This document shows, piece by piece, positions 52,279 to 64,000 of a DNA stretch of 64,000 bases (positions are counted from its first letter, which is position 1; every line of letters begins with the position of its first letter). The notes under the pieces were generated by a model. It had not been told where the DNA came from, did not search any database, and was given only the letters and a program-made list of their open reading frames with translations. This DNA comes from Haematobia irritans. Its lineage: Eukaryota; Arthropoda; Insecta; Diptera; Muscidae. The position numbers and the translations under genes were made by a program. Where the stretch lies: assembly GCF_050003625.1 (NCBI RefSeq), contig NC_134399.1, forward strand, positions 37,340,671 to 37,404,670. Reading direction: 5' to 3'.

Positions 52279-54706
52279 TAATGTTGGAAATTTTGATTAC
52301 TTTTGACTACTCGTTACTACTCGTTACTTTTGAATTGAGTACTCGTTACTACTCGTTACTTTAATAAAAAATTCAAAAAAGACCATTTGTATAATATTTA
52401 ATATTTTCTTTCCCAACAGTTAATAATATATATTTGGTGCTTTTTGCATTTCGGGAGTTGGCATCACTGATAAACGGCGTAACAACTTTGAAAGGCGTCA
52501 ATTTTTGTTTGACCGCCTTTTGCAGGTTCGAATTTTTTTATTTGATAGTATTTGTTTTGTTTACTTACATGTATTATGTATGTGTATCTATTTTATATGC
52601 ATGAGTAAAATGAGTATTTTCTCAGAGTATTTTATTTCAAATTGCCTGCATATTAATGAACAATTTTAAATGGCTTAAATATAAATATCAAATTAAAAAT
52701 ATCTGGATGTGGAACAACTTTTCAGAGCGGAAAGAACATCATTGAATTGATCATCATCGTCTTTGTTTTTAAAGCGAATTTTTAACCTTCCCCTGATACC
52801 AAATCCTTTATCCTTCGATTTTGGTTCTTTGTGGCAGGAAGAAACTTAGAAACTATTGACAAATTTCTAAATCTGAACGGATATATGAACTAAGGATCAT
52901 CCTCCATCCTGCATAAATCCTAAATGTGGTACCTTGAAAGCGGTAACATTTAAACATCCCATTTTATTTGCATTTATCCCATTTTATTTGCTGATCTATG
53001 TTATGGAACCATTCGACGAACCATTCCTTCATTTCGATCACAATTTGATGGCTACGACTCGAATTTTGTGGTTTTCAAAACATCTTTATGCCGCGTAGAA
53101 ATATAAAAATACGGAAATTGTTTGGAAATTATTTGAAATTATATTATTTGGTAAGTTAAAATGGAATGAAAAGTTAAAGAATTCTCTAAACGCATATTTA
53201 TTTGCAGAAAACTAATATCTTTGGATGACACATTTTTGGACGCATTCAGAAGCTGATCGATGAAAAAATATGGTGTCTCATCGACAAGTGAAATTTTCCA
53301 CAAATCTTTCAAAGTGCAACCAATGGATGGATAATCTATCCTTTTCCATAACTACACCTAGAAAACAAATTCGTTGCCTCCACCGAATTATTTGCCAGCT
53401 GTTTTGGGATAATTATTTTATTATTATTCAGCTGTTTTGGGAATCCTAGTCGAACGAAAGCATTCGTTTCGGATATGAGAAATTGGTTGTTATTTATATG
53501 GTTTGTTGGTGCAACCTCCCACGATGTTATTTATTGTTACCCTGACCAATTGTTAGATATACTTACCAAATTCCAATTTTAAATGAAAAGGGCAGATTAT
53601 ATTGAGATTATATAATTCAATTTACATATATTATGCATGTACGTACATATTACAGTTTTTATAAATATAAAATTATAATTCATAGACTTATACTTACCAG
53701 AAATGTCCTCCTTATGTCTCTAGATATAAATACAGATCTCTGAAGTAGTTCTAGAATTTTATGTGCTTAATACGATAAAAGTATTTGTGTTGGTTGGTGT
53801 ATGAAGCCTGCAAACTTTATGGAAACTTTTGTAATATTCCTTTTTTATAAATCGGTGCGATACTTACCTTAAGCCAAATTCTATTCTATGGGATAAACTA
53901 TTCAATTTATTGCGGACTATTATTAAGTACATTTAGTGACGCTGTTCCCCGTTTTGCAAATTATGTAGCGTCATATCATCTAACATGTCGATGTTGATAT
54001 TAATAGTTATTTGTTTGCAACAACTGCCTTAAGCGCGTCCCATAATTTGACTAAGATTCTATTAGTTTACTCAACTTTTGGTTGTACCAACCATTTGTTG
54101 ATTCCCATGCTGGTGGTTAGCTCAACAATTTTATACGACATAAAACCAAATTTATCGGCATTGGTTATCGTAACCAATTGAATGGTTATGGAAATTTCTA
54201 TTTGATCCTGTGAACTTTTTTATGGTCGTGTTGGATATATAATGGGTAAAATAATAAAAACATTGTTCTTGTAGCAAAAAATAACTGCCTGTTCATGAAA
54301 CTCAAAATCGTCCCGCGACGAATCGTTCGTCTAGAGTGAAACTAAAATAACTTTATATATATTTGCTACAAATCCTCCAACTTTGCCATGGACTCATCCT
54401 TTATGATTTACTATCGACCACCGAAACAATTGTGATTCAACAGACTCTAGTTCTCGAGATATCAACGAGTGATTTTTGACGTTTCGTTCGTCTCGAGGCG
54501 AACGAAAATTTCAGTAAGTCCTGTAATGATCGAATTTATAAATATTCCCTAATTGTTTGAAAAACAGTTGAATTTTAGCATTTTTCAAACGTTTGTGTTT
54601 ATTGGGATTGTATTGTAGATATTACTCATTTAACTGTAACGAGTACTCAAAAGATTAGTCAGTAACGAGTACTTGCAATCAAATACTCGTTACTTTCCCA
54701 ACACTA
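52279..54706. mobile_element. Decayed hAT element with 8-bp target duplication
   Basis: ATACCCTA stands at 52271-52278 and 54707-54714, the 8-bp duplication typical of hAT. Ends are TAATGTTGG left and CCAACACTA right. Subterminal 'tactcgttac' words crowd both ends (several left, four right), as in many insect hAT elements. 2428 bp; no transposase frame survives. It sits 239 bp before the ATG of the next gene. Confidence 0.85.
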
Positions 54707-54945
54707 ATACCCTATCCCATCCAAGGTAAGACCATATCTTTGTGGTCCAAATCCTGGTAATTGGAAAAATTGTGGTTTAAACAAACACTTGCAAGTGCTG
54801 CTTACGGCAGGCAAAAACGGAATATTGTGAATTGTTGGTTAGATATTTTTTAACTCGTCTTTTCAAGTGGACGTAAGCAGCTTTCAGAAAGGACATACGT
54901 GAAAAGTGGAAAATCAAGTGATTCTATACTTCAAAATCAAGAAAA

Positions 54946-57465
54946 ATGGATCAATTTTCACACGATTTAACATTGGCGTTGGATCAAATGGACCTTGATC
55001 GTGTTAGCCGTTGGGGCCAGCAGAGGAGAAGAACACGATCCACAGGAAATTTGCGTAAGTTCTAGTTGTTGACATTGCCTTTTCGGTAATAATTTACTCT
55101 TCAAATTCCAAACAGCATGTGCCCCACAACCTACGGAAGATTCCAGCAGCCCTACTGATGTTGCTAATGCTCCGTCCGTGCAACAAAATACAAACAATAA
55201 TGATGGGCTCGATACACAAAATATTAATTTACCAAGTGATTCTGACGATAAAGAGGAACTAACAGCTCCACGTCTTACGACATGTAAGCAAAATACTTCG
55301 CGCTTATTGGGTACGTTAGAATCAGATTCTCTCAATGAGGCATTTAGTCCTGCTAGGTAAGTGACAAAAATAGAACTTTGTAAAATACATGACTAAACGA
55401 AATGTTTTCAGATTTTTCAAACCCAGTGCAAGAAGGAAGCGCAAATTGAAACGTATATCCATGGACTATGAAACTATTGGCGCCGGAGGCCAATCACACT
55501 TAACAGAGTCACCTTCTGTCTTAGTGATTGAAGGCAGTTCTACGAATACACCTGCTGGATGTCCAAGTGGAATGACAATGCGCAAACGGGTTCTTAAACC
55601 TGAATTTGGAAGTCGACAAATGTTTTTTTGTGGTAAGCGTAAACGATCAAATCGCGACCGCTATCAAGAACATGATCACTCGTCCAGTGTGCCTCGTCAT
55701 AATAGTCACTTAGACGAACTTGGCATGAGACCTCGAAGTTTTTCGTCGACTTCAAAGCCACACAGTGACAGGCTGCTGCCTCTAAATAAAGGACTTTTAT
55801 CGAAAATAGAACGCATATCACAACTACAGAAGACTGAAAGTGCGAAATGTTCAACCAATACCCTCTTCGGGGCAACCATCAGTGACGGAAATGAAATTCT
55901 CGAAAAGGAAATAAATAATGAAACACTTTTGAATGACGACAATGCTAGTGCAATGGTTGCCGAAGAAATTCTTGTGCCGGAAAACGATCCCTGTATTGCC
56001 GTTTTGGCAAAGGCACATGAAACGAATTTTCGTATTCACAGAAAAAAGAAATCCGGCCAAAATCACAGGCGAAGACCATTACAATTCGCCGTTGATCAGC
56101 ATTCCATGGATTGTGAGGAATTCAATAGTTCAAGTTCACTAAGTTCTTCTGACTCCGATGATCATGCAGTGAACGACACAGATAGAGAAGGTGATGACGA
56201 ACTAACTGATTGGCCCGGAAATGAAAACAATTGTAGCGAATTAAAATACGATAGTAAACGTAAGTTGACAAAACGTAATACCCTGCCTCAAATTAAATCA
56301 GATCCAGAGAGTGTTGGTTCCCTGCTAATGGCAGAAGATGATACTATAATGTCAAATAGTGGTAATGGTGACAATTCACAGAATTGGACTCCATCTTCAG
56401 ATGCAAATAGGGAGGTGGGTTCTGAGTTGCCATATACTTCGTCAGAGCCCATAGCTATAGTTAATAAAATGGGATTTTCATCATTGTGCCGTACTGAAAT
56501 GACAAGTGATGATATCAACTTGCCAATGAAGCAAATTGAAAGTGAAATGTCGGGTGAGACATCAAATCCCTTTTTGTCATCTCCACCCTGCCAGCCAAGT
56601 GAAGTTCGTGAAATTCGCGCCGGATGTCGACGTGTGAAAGGAGAACGACCAGGATTTAGCATAAAAACATCAGTAAATGAACGTCTGGCACGTTTTTTAC
56701 AAGATCCTCGCCTTGTCCAAATTCGTTTGCCGGACATCGAAATTTATGAACACGAAAGCCTTGTCAACTTGGCCCACCTTTATTCATTGAAAATGTCGTT
56801 AGACAATGGATGTGCGGTACTCAACAAAACCAGGTAAATATCTCTAAGATTTGTTCTTATTATAAGCAAAATTTAATATCAAAATGTAAAACAAAGTGAT
56901 TCATATTTGTAACTTAAAAAACTGTTGGAAATTATTTAAATTTCTGCTGTACCAAATTTTTTCCGCCGATATTCCAAACATAGGTGTAAGTTTTTGAGAA
57001 TCGGATGTTTTGTAGTAGTAACTGCTCCTATTAAATTTTGCTTTTGATTTAGTTCCAGGGAATAACTTCTGACTAACAATTAGTAATTGCGAAAATTGGC
57101 TTAATTCGGGACCAGAAACATAAATAAAACTGTTCATGAAAAAATCAAGATTTTAATATTTTATTTTACGATAAATCTAAATACTTGTGTGAAAAGCTTA
57201 TTTAGCTCATATCTTTTATGAGCTTACAATGAAACTAAACCCCTTGAAATGTCTTTGAACCTGCATTCGGACAAAATAAACTGTAGAAATAACGTATATC
57301 GATTGTTTTACGCTACCTAATTTTAATTACTTTTAATATTCTTGCAGTAACACTACACAATCCGTAAATATTGATCAACAGGGACTACAAGGCGGTCTAT
57401 TCTCTAGTGACTTTAAACGCCGTTGCTACGACAACAAAGATGGAGAATTAGTGCACAATAAGTAA
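54946..57465 (+). CDS. GPATCH2/GPATCH2L-family protein without a G-patch, four exons
   Basis: Exons 54946-55054, 55116-55356, 55412-56833, 57348-57465 join with GT-AG borders to 1890 nt, 629 residues. Family marks in order: N-terminal 'MDQFSHDLTLALDQM' (M-(E/D)-x-x-x-H-D-L-x-x-A-L), a basic 'RRKRKLKRISMDYE' block, 'GKRKRSNRDRY', then 'SLSSSDSDD' and the acidic signature 'REGDDELTDW' that I recall as GRQGDDEQSDW in vertebrate GPATCH2/2L. Near the end, 'VQIRLPDIEIYEHESLVNLA' to 'CAVLNKTR' has the outline of an R3H nucleic-acid-binding domain, but the Arg and His of the R-x3-H motif read His and Val. The C-terminus 'SSDFKRRCYDNKDGELVHNK' has no G-patch. The family is nuclear and linked to RNA helicases; the function here is inferred. 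An ATTAAA at 57699 may be the poly(A) signal. Confidence 0.85.
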
Positions 57466-57726
57466 ATCATTGCAATTTCCGCTGTATGGTACCATACTTT
57501 TGTGTAGATGTAAACTGCTAAAGTGCAACAAAAGAATCAAATTTTTTTAATTTTATTTCATTTATATATTAGTGTATGAAAAAGTATGTACGTATTATAT
57601 ATGTATGGGTATATTTTAACCTTGATTATTATTGCATAAAGCTAATATAATATATTTAGTTTTATTTAGTTTAGATGTATTTGAATTGATTGAACCCAAT
57701 TAAAGAGATTTGTAAAACAATGACTA

Positions 57727-58047
57727 TTATTTTTTGGTTAAATTGCGAGAACTGAGAACCCATGGTCTTATTAAACAGTCACCATAAATGCGGACGATTA
57801 TAAAACTATTAAACAACGCCGAGAGAGTTTCGTCCAACTCCAAACCATTGTGGACCAGAGATGACAATTTGATGTTAATGTTTTTTGCAGACTGAGAAAA
57901 TGTAATTTGGTGAAACTTTAAAGAAATTTTGTTAAATTGCTCTTGTTTTGATAGTATCGCTTCAAGTTGTTCTTCTTTTTTTATTTCTTCTTTCAAGTTC
58001 TCATAAATTTTGCAAAAGTTGAAAATGGAATTTGCTAAAGTCGATAG
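57727..58047 (-). CDS. Small Lys/Glu-rich coiled-coil-like protein, 5' end unresolved
   Basis: The minus strand is open for about 107 codons: 'IFNFCKIYENLKEEIKKEEQ' and 'AILSKQEQFNKISLKFHQI', then 'NINIKLSSLVHNGLELDETL' to TAA at 57727. The heptad-like first half suggests a coiled coil. There is no ATG in frame; a CTTTAG acceptor-like site stands at about 58040, so an upstream exon is likely, unless this is a broken gene. It is tail-to-tail with the GPATCH2-like gene (261 bp between stops). Family not recognised. Confidence 0.4.
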   Translation of the reverse strand, partial: LSTLANSIFNFCKIYENLKEEIKKEEQLEAILSKQEQFNKISLKFHQITFSQSAKNINIKLSSLVHNGLELDETLSALFNSFIIVRIYGDCLIRPWVLSSRNLTKK

Positions 58048-58246
58048 TTAATTTTATAAGTCGACATTTTTTTATTCTAATTTATGGGTCACAAGAATCG
58101 ATTGTTACTAGTATTTTTGTTTATTTATATTAAGAAACTATTGGCGCAATTTTGAATTTAAAGCAGTACAATGTTTTTTTCTAGTCGATAACAGTGATAA
58201 CTTTATTGAAACTAGGGCCCTGTTCCATAATGCATGACTACGCATC

Positions 58247-59203
58247 CCAGCAAAAACTAGGTAACCACATCTCATTACAATTGACATTACCAGGAGTAAA
58301 GCTGTCATTACACGTTGCATTACATTGCGGCGAGTTATAATGAATAACTTGTAATGACAAAAATAAATACTTCTCGGTAAATTTCGAATTGTTATTCTCA
58401 AATTTTTAGGCAGTTGTAGTTAACGAATTAATAAAATAGAATAAATGATGGTACCATTAGGTATAATTATTCACATAATCGAGCACTTACATAAAAAAGA
58501 ATATGTAATGTAACGGTAATTCTGAAAAATTTTCCCTTAAAAAATTTTTGTCACAAATATTTCATAATAATTGTGTTTAATGACATTATCATATTATGTT
58601 TTAAATAAATGCTTTTTTATACCTCATTCACATTACACTTCCAAAATGCGCTTAAACTGAATTTCAAATGAAAAAGAGACTTAAAATCCACTTTTAGTAG
58701 ATTTCGAACCTTATGTGAATTTGCTATTGCATATATTATAACGTAATTCACGAATCCAACTCCCTTAAACAACCTACATTTATTTCTATTTTAAGTGTGA
58801 AATTAATTTGCATCTTATTTAGATTATTTATTAGATTTTTTGTTTATACAATATTCGTTTCTAGTCAAGTAGTTCTTCTATTACAGCATCACTCGCCATA
58901 TTTTGATCCATTGTAATCGGCGATAGAAATCAATATTTTCGAGATTTGGTTGCCTGAGACAATAAGTGGCTATTTTGCTAGCTTTGGTGTATCTACGAAT
59001 AAGTCATTACATATTAGGTGATTATATGCTTTAAATGCACTACTTATTTTATGGCCTAAAGTATGCCTGGGGAGAAGTACTTTCCTTCTAGGACATGCGT
59101 ATGTAAATGTAATCTGAAGCGATGCCAATTAATAAGTGGTTATTAATTTTTAAATAGGCTTACCTACAAGATTACCAGGTAATGAGAGTTTTTGCTGGGA
59201 TGT
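58247..59203. mobile_element. Non-autonomous TIR element (CCCAGCAAAAAC ends)
   Basis: 'CCCAGCAAAAACT' at 58247 is mirrored by 'AGTTTTTGCTGGG'-like sequence ending at about 59203. 'ggtaac', 'ctcatta' and 'accagg' words follow on both sides. AT may be the target duplication. The interior carries several 'taatgacat' and 'cattacat' words and a tiny MITE (58619-58726). No transposase. Confidence 0.65.
58619..58726. mobile_element. Tiny MITE (~110 bp), copy 2
   Basis: 'acctcattcacattacactt' to 'aaccttatgtgaatttgc'; same layout as 49712-49832. Confidence 0.5.
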
Positions 59204-59764
59204 GATCCTATGCTCAGTGATTCATGTCATCATCTGCTGTTCTGCTGCATTACTGGAACAACTGTTGCTGATGCTTGATATGCATTAATATGCAGTTTTA
59301 TTCATTTTCTAATGAAATAAATTCAACAATGGAAATGTTTATATTACATTTAGTTTTGAATTGGATGAAAGTCCAAACGATATATAATAAGGCAATCCAC
59401 ATAAAACAAATTTCGAAGCATCAAAAAACGGCCATGCTGGCGCTTCTTCCAAATCCAAATTAAAAATTTTCTGTTAATTTGTTCCATCGATTTTCTTCCA
59501 ATCTCTAAATTCTCTTCAATGTCCAACCACATTCTTATTAATAATATCAATGACTTTGATAAACAAAAATAAAAAAAAAAAATAAATAAATAATTAAATT
59601 TTTACTTATTCTTGCTTTGCATCAGCCATTGTGATGATTGTTTGCGCATTTATTCAACCTCATCTGCTTTAATGGGCATCTGAATGTTTAGGATCCAATA
59701 TTAGGTCAAATTTGGATAAACTTTTACTACTGTTGTGAATAAATTTTACCCTCTATTATTGATT
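59204..59764. other. no gene recognised
   Basis: AT-rich DNA with an A-rich run near 59570. The 60-codon frames here show no resemblance. Confidence 0.4.
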
Positions 59765-61376
59765 TTTTTTTATTTATTTATTTATTTATTTATTTTCTCT
59801 TGGCGAATTCAAGCCGCAAAGCCATATACGGATTCCAAAACTACACAAACATAGCAATAATAACAAATTATAAAAATTATGCGCTTAAAAACTAGAAATT
59901 AATAACAAAAATAGTATCAATAAGTGACTAAACTGAATTTGAAACAAACAAATACATAATAATTAAAACAAATTAACAAAAATTAAGAAAAAACTATTAA
60001 AAAAAATAAATTAAATTATCAATTTAAAAAATTAAAAAATAAGAACAATAAAAAAATAAACAAGTAAAAAAAATGAATATGTGAGTAAGACAGCAATACT
60101 AACATAAAAAGCTAGTAAAGAGACTCAATAAAATAAATAAAAAAAATGATATAACATAATACAAACTAAATAAATAAAAAAAAAAAACTAAAAACTAAAT
60201 AAAAAATATATATATAAAAAAATAAATAAAAATTTAAAAAATTAATTAAAGAATTTACAGCTACTCAGTAACTAGTCAACATCTGCTAACACAACGTTAG
60301 GGATGAGACAATACATGCAGGATAAAAATTAAATTAACATTTAACATAACAAAAAAAAGAAAAAAATAATAAAAATAATAAAAATGAAATTAAAATTATT
60401 ATCTGACATAAATTATATAAGACTTAGTACTTATCACACATTTGACTCATGAATTAGAAAAATGAACATGTAGTCTTTTACGAAATGTAGTTGAGGAACA
60501 ATTAAATATCTTGAGAGAAATAGGTAATGCATTGAAAATGCGAGCAACGCGGACAAAATAAGACTTTTCTAATGAAGTCGTTAACCTAGGTATAAATATT
60601 TGTGGGTTACGAACCGACCTGCAGAAGGTAAACAATTCCGCAACGTACCTAGGCGTCTGTGTCCTATATACCTTATGGAAATGCAACAAAACACGAATAT
60701 CTACAAATTTGCAAAATTCACATCCCAAAAAGTCAATGACACATGGTGTCACATGCTGACGAACATTGAGAGCATAAACAAATCTAATTATTCTATTAAA
60801 AATCAGCTGAATTCTCTTGAAGACAAATCCTAACGTCCCAGAAAACACCTCTAAACAATACAAAATGACAGGCATCAACAGGGAATGAGCTACTCTCTTC
60901 CTAATCACAAACGGCATATGTAATTCAACATTGTACAACTTACTTAAAAGAAAATTAATCCTAGAACATATTGCACTGATATGAGGTTGAAATGATAAGT
61001 CAGAATCCAAGACAACACCAAGACACTTGACACGATCAACAAAGGCGATTGGCACATTCCCAAAATTCACAGACACATCCCCATGATTAGTGAACCTAAT
61101 CGCCTTAGTTTTGTCAGTATTAACAGAAAGACCATTTGTACACATCCAGTCACATAAAACTCTTGACGTATCGTCAATAACACTTTGCAGGACATCAGGG
61201 AAATCAGACTGACTTTTAAAAAGAAGTTGTATATCATCAGCAAACGCAAATGGTAAACAATTCGGACCAGCTACTAAATCAAACAGATCATTAATGAATA
61301 AAAGCGGCCCAAGCACAGACCCCTGTGGAACACCACTAACTACACGCAATTTTAATTTACTGAGTGCTATCTTTAG
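59765..61376 (-). mobile_element. 5'-truncated non-LTR retrotransposon (CR1/Jockey-like) with (AAAT)n tail
   Basis: The minus strand starts abruptly inside the RT palm: 'LRVVSGVPQGSVLGPLLF', the catalytic 'FAFADDIQLLF', thumb region 'LSVNTDKTKAIRF', then 'CLGVVLDSDLSFQPHI', and a C-terminal 'FNALPISLKIFNCSSTTFRK' to a stop at 60447. The 300-codon frame has no internal stop, so the copy is young. A ~650-bp A-rich 3' UTR follows and ends in an (AAAT)n tail at about 59799-59766. The endonuclease and ORF1 are missing by 5' truncation. Confidence 0.85.
60447..61349 (-). CDS. Reverse transcriptase, C-terminal half (fragment)
   Basis: 300 codons. It carries the F-A-D-D catalytic pair, the V-P-Q-G-S motif before it, and the typical non-LTR thumb and C-terminal region. 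It lacks RT motifs upstream of the palm and the endonuclease, so it cannot work alone. Confidence 0.85.
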   Translation of the reverse strand: MRVVSGVPQGSVLGPLLFINDLFDLVAGPNCLPFAFADDIQLLFKSQSDFPDVLQSVIDDTSRVLCDWMCTNGLSVNTDKTKAIRFTNHGDVSVNFGNVPIAFVDRVKCLGVVLDSDLSFQPHISAICSRINFLLSKLYNVELHMPFVIRKRVAHSLLMPVILYCLEVFSGTLGFVFKRIQLIFNRIIRFVYALNVRQHVTPCVIDFLGCEFCKFVDIRVLLHFHKVYRTQTPRYVAELFTFCRSVRNPQIFIPRLTTSLEKSYFVRVARIFNALPISLKIFNCSSTTFRKRLHVHFSNS

Positions 61377-61989
61377 ACATATAAAAAGTGTTCAACTCAA
61401 TTTTAAAAGCAAATAAATAAAAAACAATATTTTTTTGCTAAAATTTTCCAAAATTTAAACAGGTCAAATTTATCACCACCACAGTATATATTTCACCTCA
61501 TTAGTAAAGGGATAATTTCCAATGAGTTATACATGGATTTGTTCTCTGTTTTCGGATCGGATTTTGCGCCAATTTTTTCATGTTAATTTTTTATTTTCTT
61601 ACTAATAAATGTGTACAATTTGAATAACTTTTTTTGTGCCGACCGCGAGTTCAACCTGTTGGCACCAAGCTGAATGTATTAGCAAACGCCATTGAACACC
61701 ATGCATCAAAAAGTCCATTGAAATATGAAAAAATCAATTTTATCAGAAGCGGATTATTTTTTAATTATTTTTTATAAAATAAATTGATTTTCAACCCAAA
61801 AACTGAACATAATACCGATAATGTTCGGTGTCCGCGATAGCCAGTCTTTTTGTATGGGTTTGACATAATTTATAATTATAAAAATGTAATTGTTTTCAAG
61901 TTTTTTTAAATGAATGTTTTGGACAAAAGCGGATCGTTGCCACAGTTGGTAGAATTCTGCCAAAAATGGTAAATTTTTTACTCTTGGTA
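61377..61989. other. no gene recognised
   Basis: AT-rich DNA; a 'ggtagaattctgccaaaaatggta' type scrap at about 61950 recalls sequence at 11930-11970. Confidence 0.4.
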
Positions 61990-62468
61990 CACCCAAAGAA
62001 ATTTGTTAGTAGGGACAGCAGAAAAGTCTACTAAAACAGCAGAAAGTCTGCTGAAAAAGGGACAGCAGTCACTGTTTGCTGAAATAGCAAACATTTCCTG
62101 CTATTTTTTAAGCTCGATTACACTAAAACATGTTTTATTTTGGCTAAAACAAATAAAAATGTCAACTTAGGAGCTATCCTAACATAATTAACACAATATT
62201 TTATGAATATCTATAGTATTTGACCAAAAATCTGAATATTTATCAAATTGAGGCATTACAGCAAACAAAATGTTTGCTGATCGTATTTAGGAGCTTGTAA
62301 GTATATTACAGTGCAAAAATATACCAAAAACTACTTTTGGTTCTTAAATATGCTTTGGGGAAAATTTTATAATCTAAAAATTTTATAAATTGTTCATTAG
62401 GCCCTGAAGTACAAAAATATAACAGCAGAAATCGACTGCTGTTTTTAGCAAACTTTTTTCTATGAGTG
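61990..62468. mobile_element. MITE family D (479 bp, TA flanks)
   Basis: Left CACCCAAAGAAATTTGTTAG, right, read inward, CACTCATAGAAAAAAGTTTG; 'cagcag' and 'agcaaac' words follow on both sides. TA at 61988-61989 and 62469-62470. No coding. Confidence 0.72.
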
Positions 62469-64000
62469 TAGAATTCTTGGTTTTCCTCTCCAAATAAAAG
62501 GTACTTCAATTTTCTGTATAAATAAAATGTTCACCAAATTGTCTATATAAATAAATTTTAAGAAAATATGCAATAGAAAAAATTTGAGAAAATTTTTTAT
62601 AAAAATAAAATTTTGACAAAATGTTCTATAAATTCAATCCAATTAAATTGTGATTAAGTTTTCCGTTTATGTACAAGTAGTAACTTTCCCTTATTGGTAC
62701 AAGCCAAAATCGTTAAAACATTTACAATTAAAGTTTTTTTTTTTTTTTGTTTTGTTTTTATTCAACCAAAATAAGATTCAACAAAAATTAATTCAACCCC
62801 GCGAAGTTTAGAAACTTGTATGCAGGGATTATTGAGTAAATTATTAATTATAGTATAATTATGATAATTATACTATAAAAAATTTCGCTAATAGGAGGGA
62901 TCATTCATTCATTCAAAGAAAAAACATTTTATTCGTACTAATCACAAAAATTTGATTTAAAAAAAATTGAAACTAAGTTTTTTTTATTTGGTAGATTTTT
63001 GGTAAGATTTTCTTCAAATTTTGGTGGATTTTTGTTGCTACGAGTGGCAAACGTGATCATAGTACCCACCTTAAGGTGAAAAAGTCAAACGGCACTGGTT
63101 CAAATTCCCCAAATTAATTTTATTTTCATATTCTTTTTTACTTTTTTTATTCCTTTATTTATTTATGTTGTCTAAAATTTTTTGTTCACTTAAAGCGGCC
63201 AAATATCTCAATCGGAAACAGAAAAAATCGAATAGAGATACCTTGGATATGCTTAAAAAGAAATGTTCATGGAACAAATTCCAGTTTTTAGAAGGCAAAT
63301 GCATTTGATGGTTTCTAAACTGGTAATGAGATGATATTTAAAGTAAATACTACGTAGCTGTCCTTTGTAGTTTGAAAGATATAGCAGTATGAACTTGGTA
63401 ACATTTTGTGGACTTACATAGAATTAGATTTTCATGCAAATATAATATTATTATGGATTGATTTCTGCTTGAAAAGGAAAATTCTCATTTAATTTAAAAA
63501 TTTTAAAATTACACAAAATCTACAATTGGATTATAGATATAGTAAAAGTAATATTCAATATAAAAAAGTAAATTTCGGAATCAAATGCGTTTATTTTGTT
63601 CGTTGTATTGAAAAAAGAGTTCATTTCAAATGAAAAAGAGGAAATTGGATTCGATTTGAAAATTATTCATTTGAAATGTCAATCTTTGGATTTACAGTGA
63701 AAATGCAATTATATATAATAATATATTAGCCATTTCCGATAAAAATGTTAAATTTTCTTTGGCATAAACGATTTGTGATTTGCGACAGCTAAACTAAGTA
63801 AACATGATCGATTCGTTGAAACTTAGTCAACATCTTTCTCAGCGGATTCGGTAAAACTTAACAAAATTCTAATCTTATAGGTTAATTTACAAAAGTATTT
63901 AAACGTAGACATATAAAAATAGTATATCATATTCGGTTCAATGTATTTTAATTGATGCCTTCATTTCACTTCGCTAATCAAATCATTAACATGTTCTTTA
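62469..64000. other. AT-rich DNA, no gene recognised
   Basis: Starts with a few worn minisatellite units ('aataaaattttgacaaaat', about 62570-62620), then a T run at 62740 and plain AT-rich sequence to the end of the window. No convincing coding frame on either strand. Confidence 0.45.

Noticed and set aside
55594..56737. Minus-strand frames of 70-149 codons opposite the GPATCH2-like gene
   Set aside because: They are antisense to a well-supported coding exon and show no family resemblance.
58138..58401. 87-codon minus frame upstream of the small coiled-coil ORF as its first exon
   Set aside because: It lies across the left end of a TIR element, has no donor that joins in phase and no protein-like pattern.

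Overview
The window is nuclear DNA of a higher fly (Diptera). The spliced genes have Drosophila-type orthologues, the introns are swollen with AT-rich mobile elements, and the repeat families (tRNA-derived SINE, TA-flanked MITEs, and a repeat with 'catccgatccgg' tandem units) are of a kind I associate with calyptrate flies such as Stomoxys, Haematobia or Musca. The genus is inference. No prokaryotic, organellar or rRNA/tRNA gene was seen.

Left half (about 1.4-29.2 kb): one large minus-strand gene, the salt-inducible kinase Sik2. I could join 13 coding exons with GT-AG borders and consistent phase into a 1417-residue protein: LKB1-activated kinase domain, UBA domain, a PKA/14-3-3 site RRAS, and a short conserved-looking C-terminal tail in a separate last exon. 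Its introns hold most of the mobile DNA: a Jockey-like relic, two copies of a composite tandem-unit repeat carrying the same MITE insertion, 26-27 bp minisatellites, a Mutator-like foldback element with a 10-bp target duplication, and a nest of elements at 23.7-28.5 kb (Harbinger-type MITE > mariner-type MITE > Tigger/pogo > a deleted Copia and a SINE).

Middle (29-52 kb): no intact host gene that I recognise. It holds retrotransposon RNase H, SINE and mariner relics, several copies of a ~970-bp TA-flanked element (two of them an inverted pair), and a tandem array with splice-site-like borders. It also holds a PIF/Harbinger gene pair (Myb/SANT-type DNA-binding protein at 41.4-42.3 kb, DDE nuclease at 47.0-49.2 kb), with decayed coding-like DNA between them. 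The nuclease gene is interrupted by a MITE one base short of a splice donor; the Myb gene carries one in-frame stop.

Right part (52-64 kb): a decayed hAT element with an exact 8-bp target duplication sits about 230 bp upstream of a four-exon plus-strand gene of the GPATCH2/GPATCH2L family (629 residues, no G-patch, an R3H-like C-terminal region). A small minus-strand coiled-coil ORF lies tail-to-tail with it. Then come a TIR element, a 5'-truncated non-LTR retrotransposon with an (AAAT)n tail, another MITE and plain AT-rich DNA. Repeat borders marked by target duplications are exact; other repeat borders are approximate, because all comparison was by eye.
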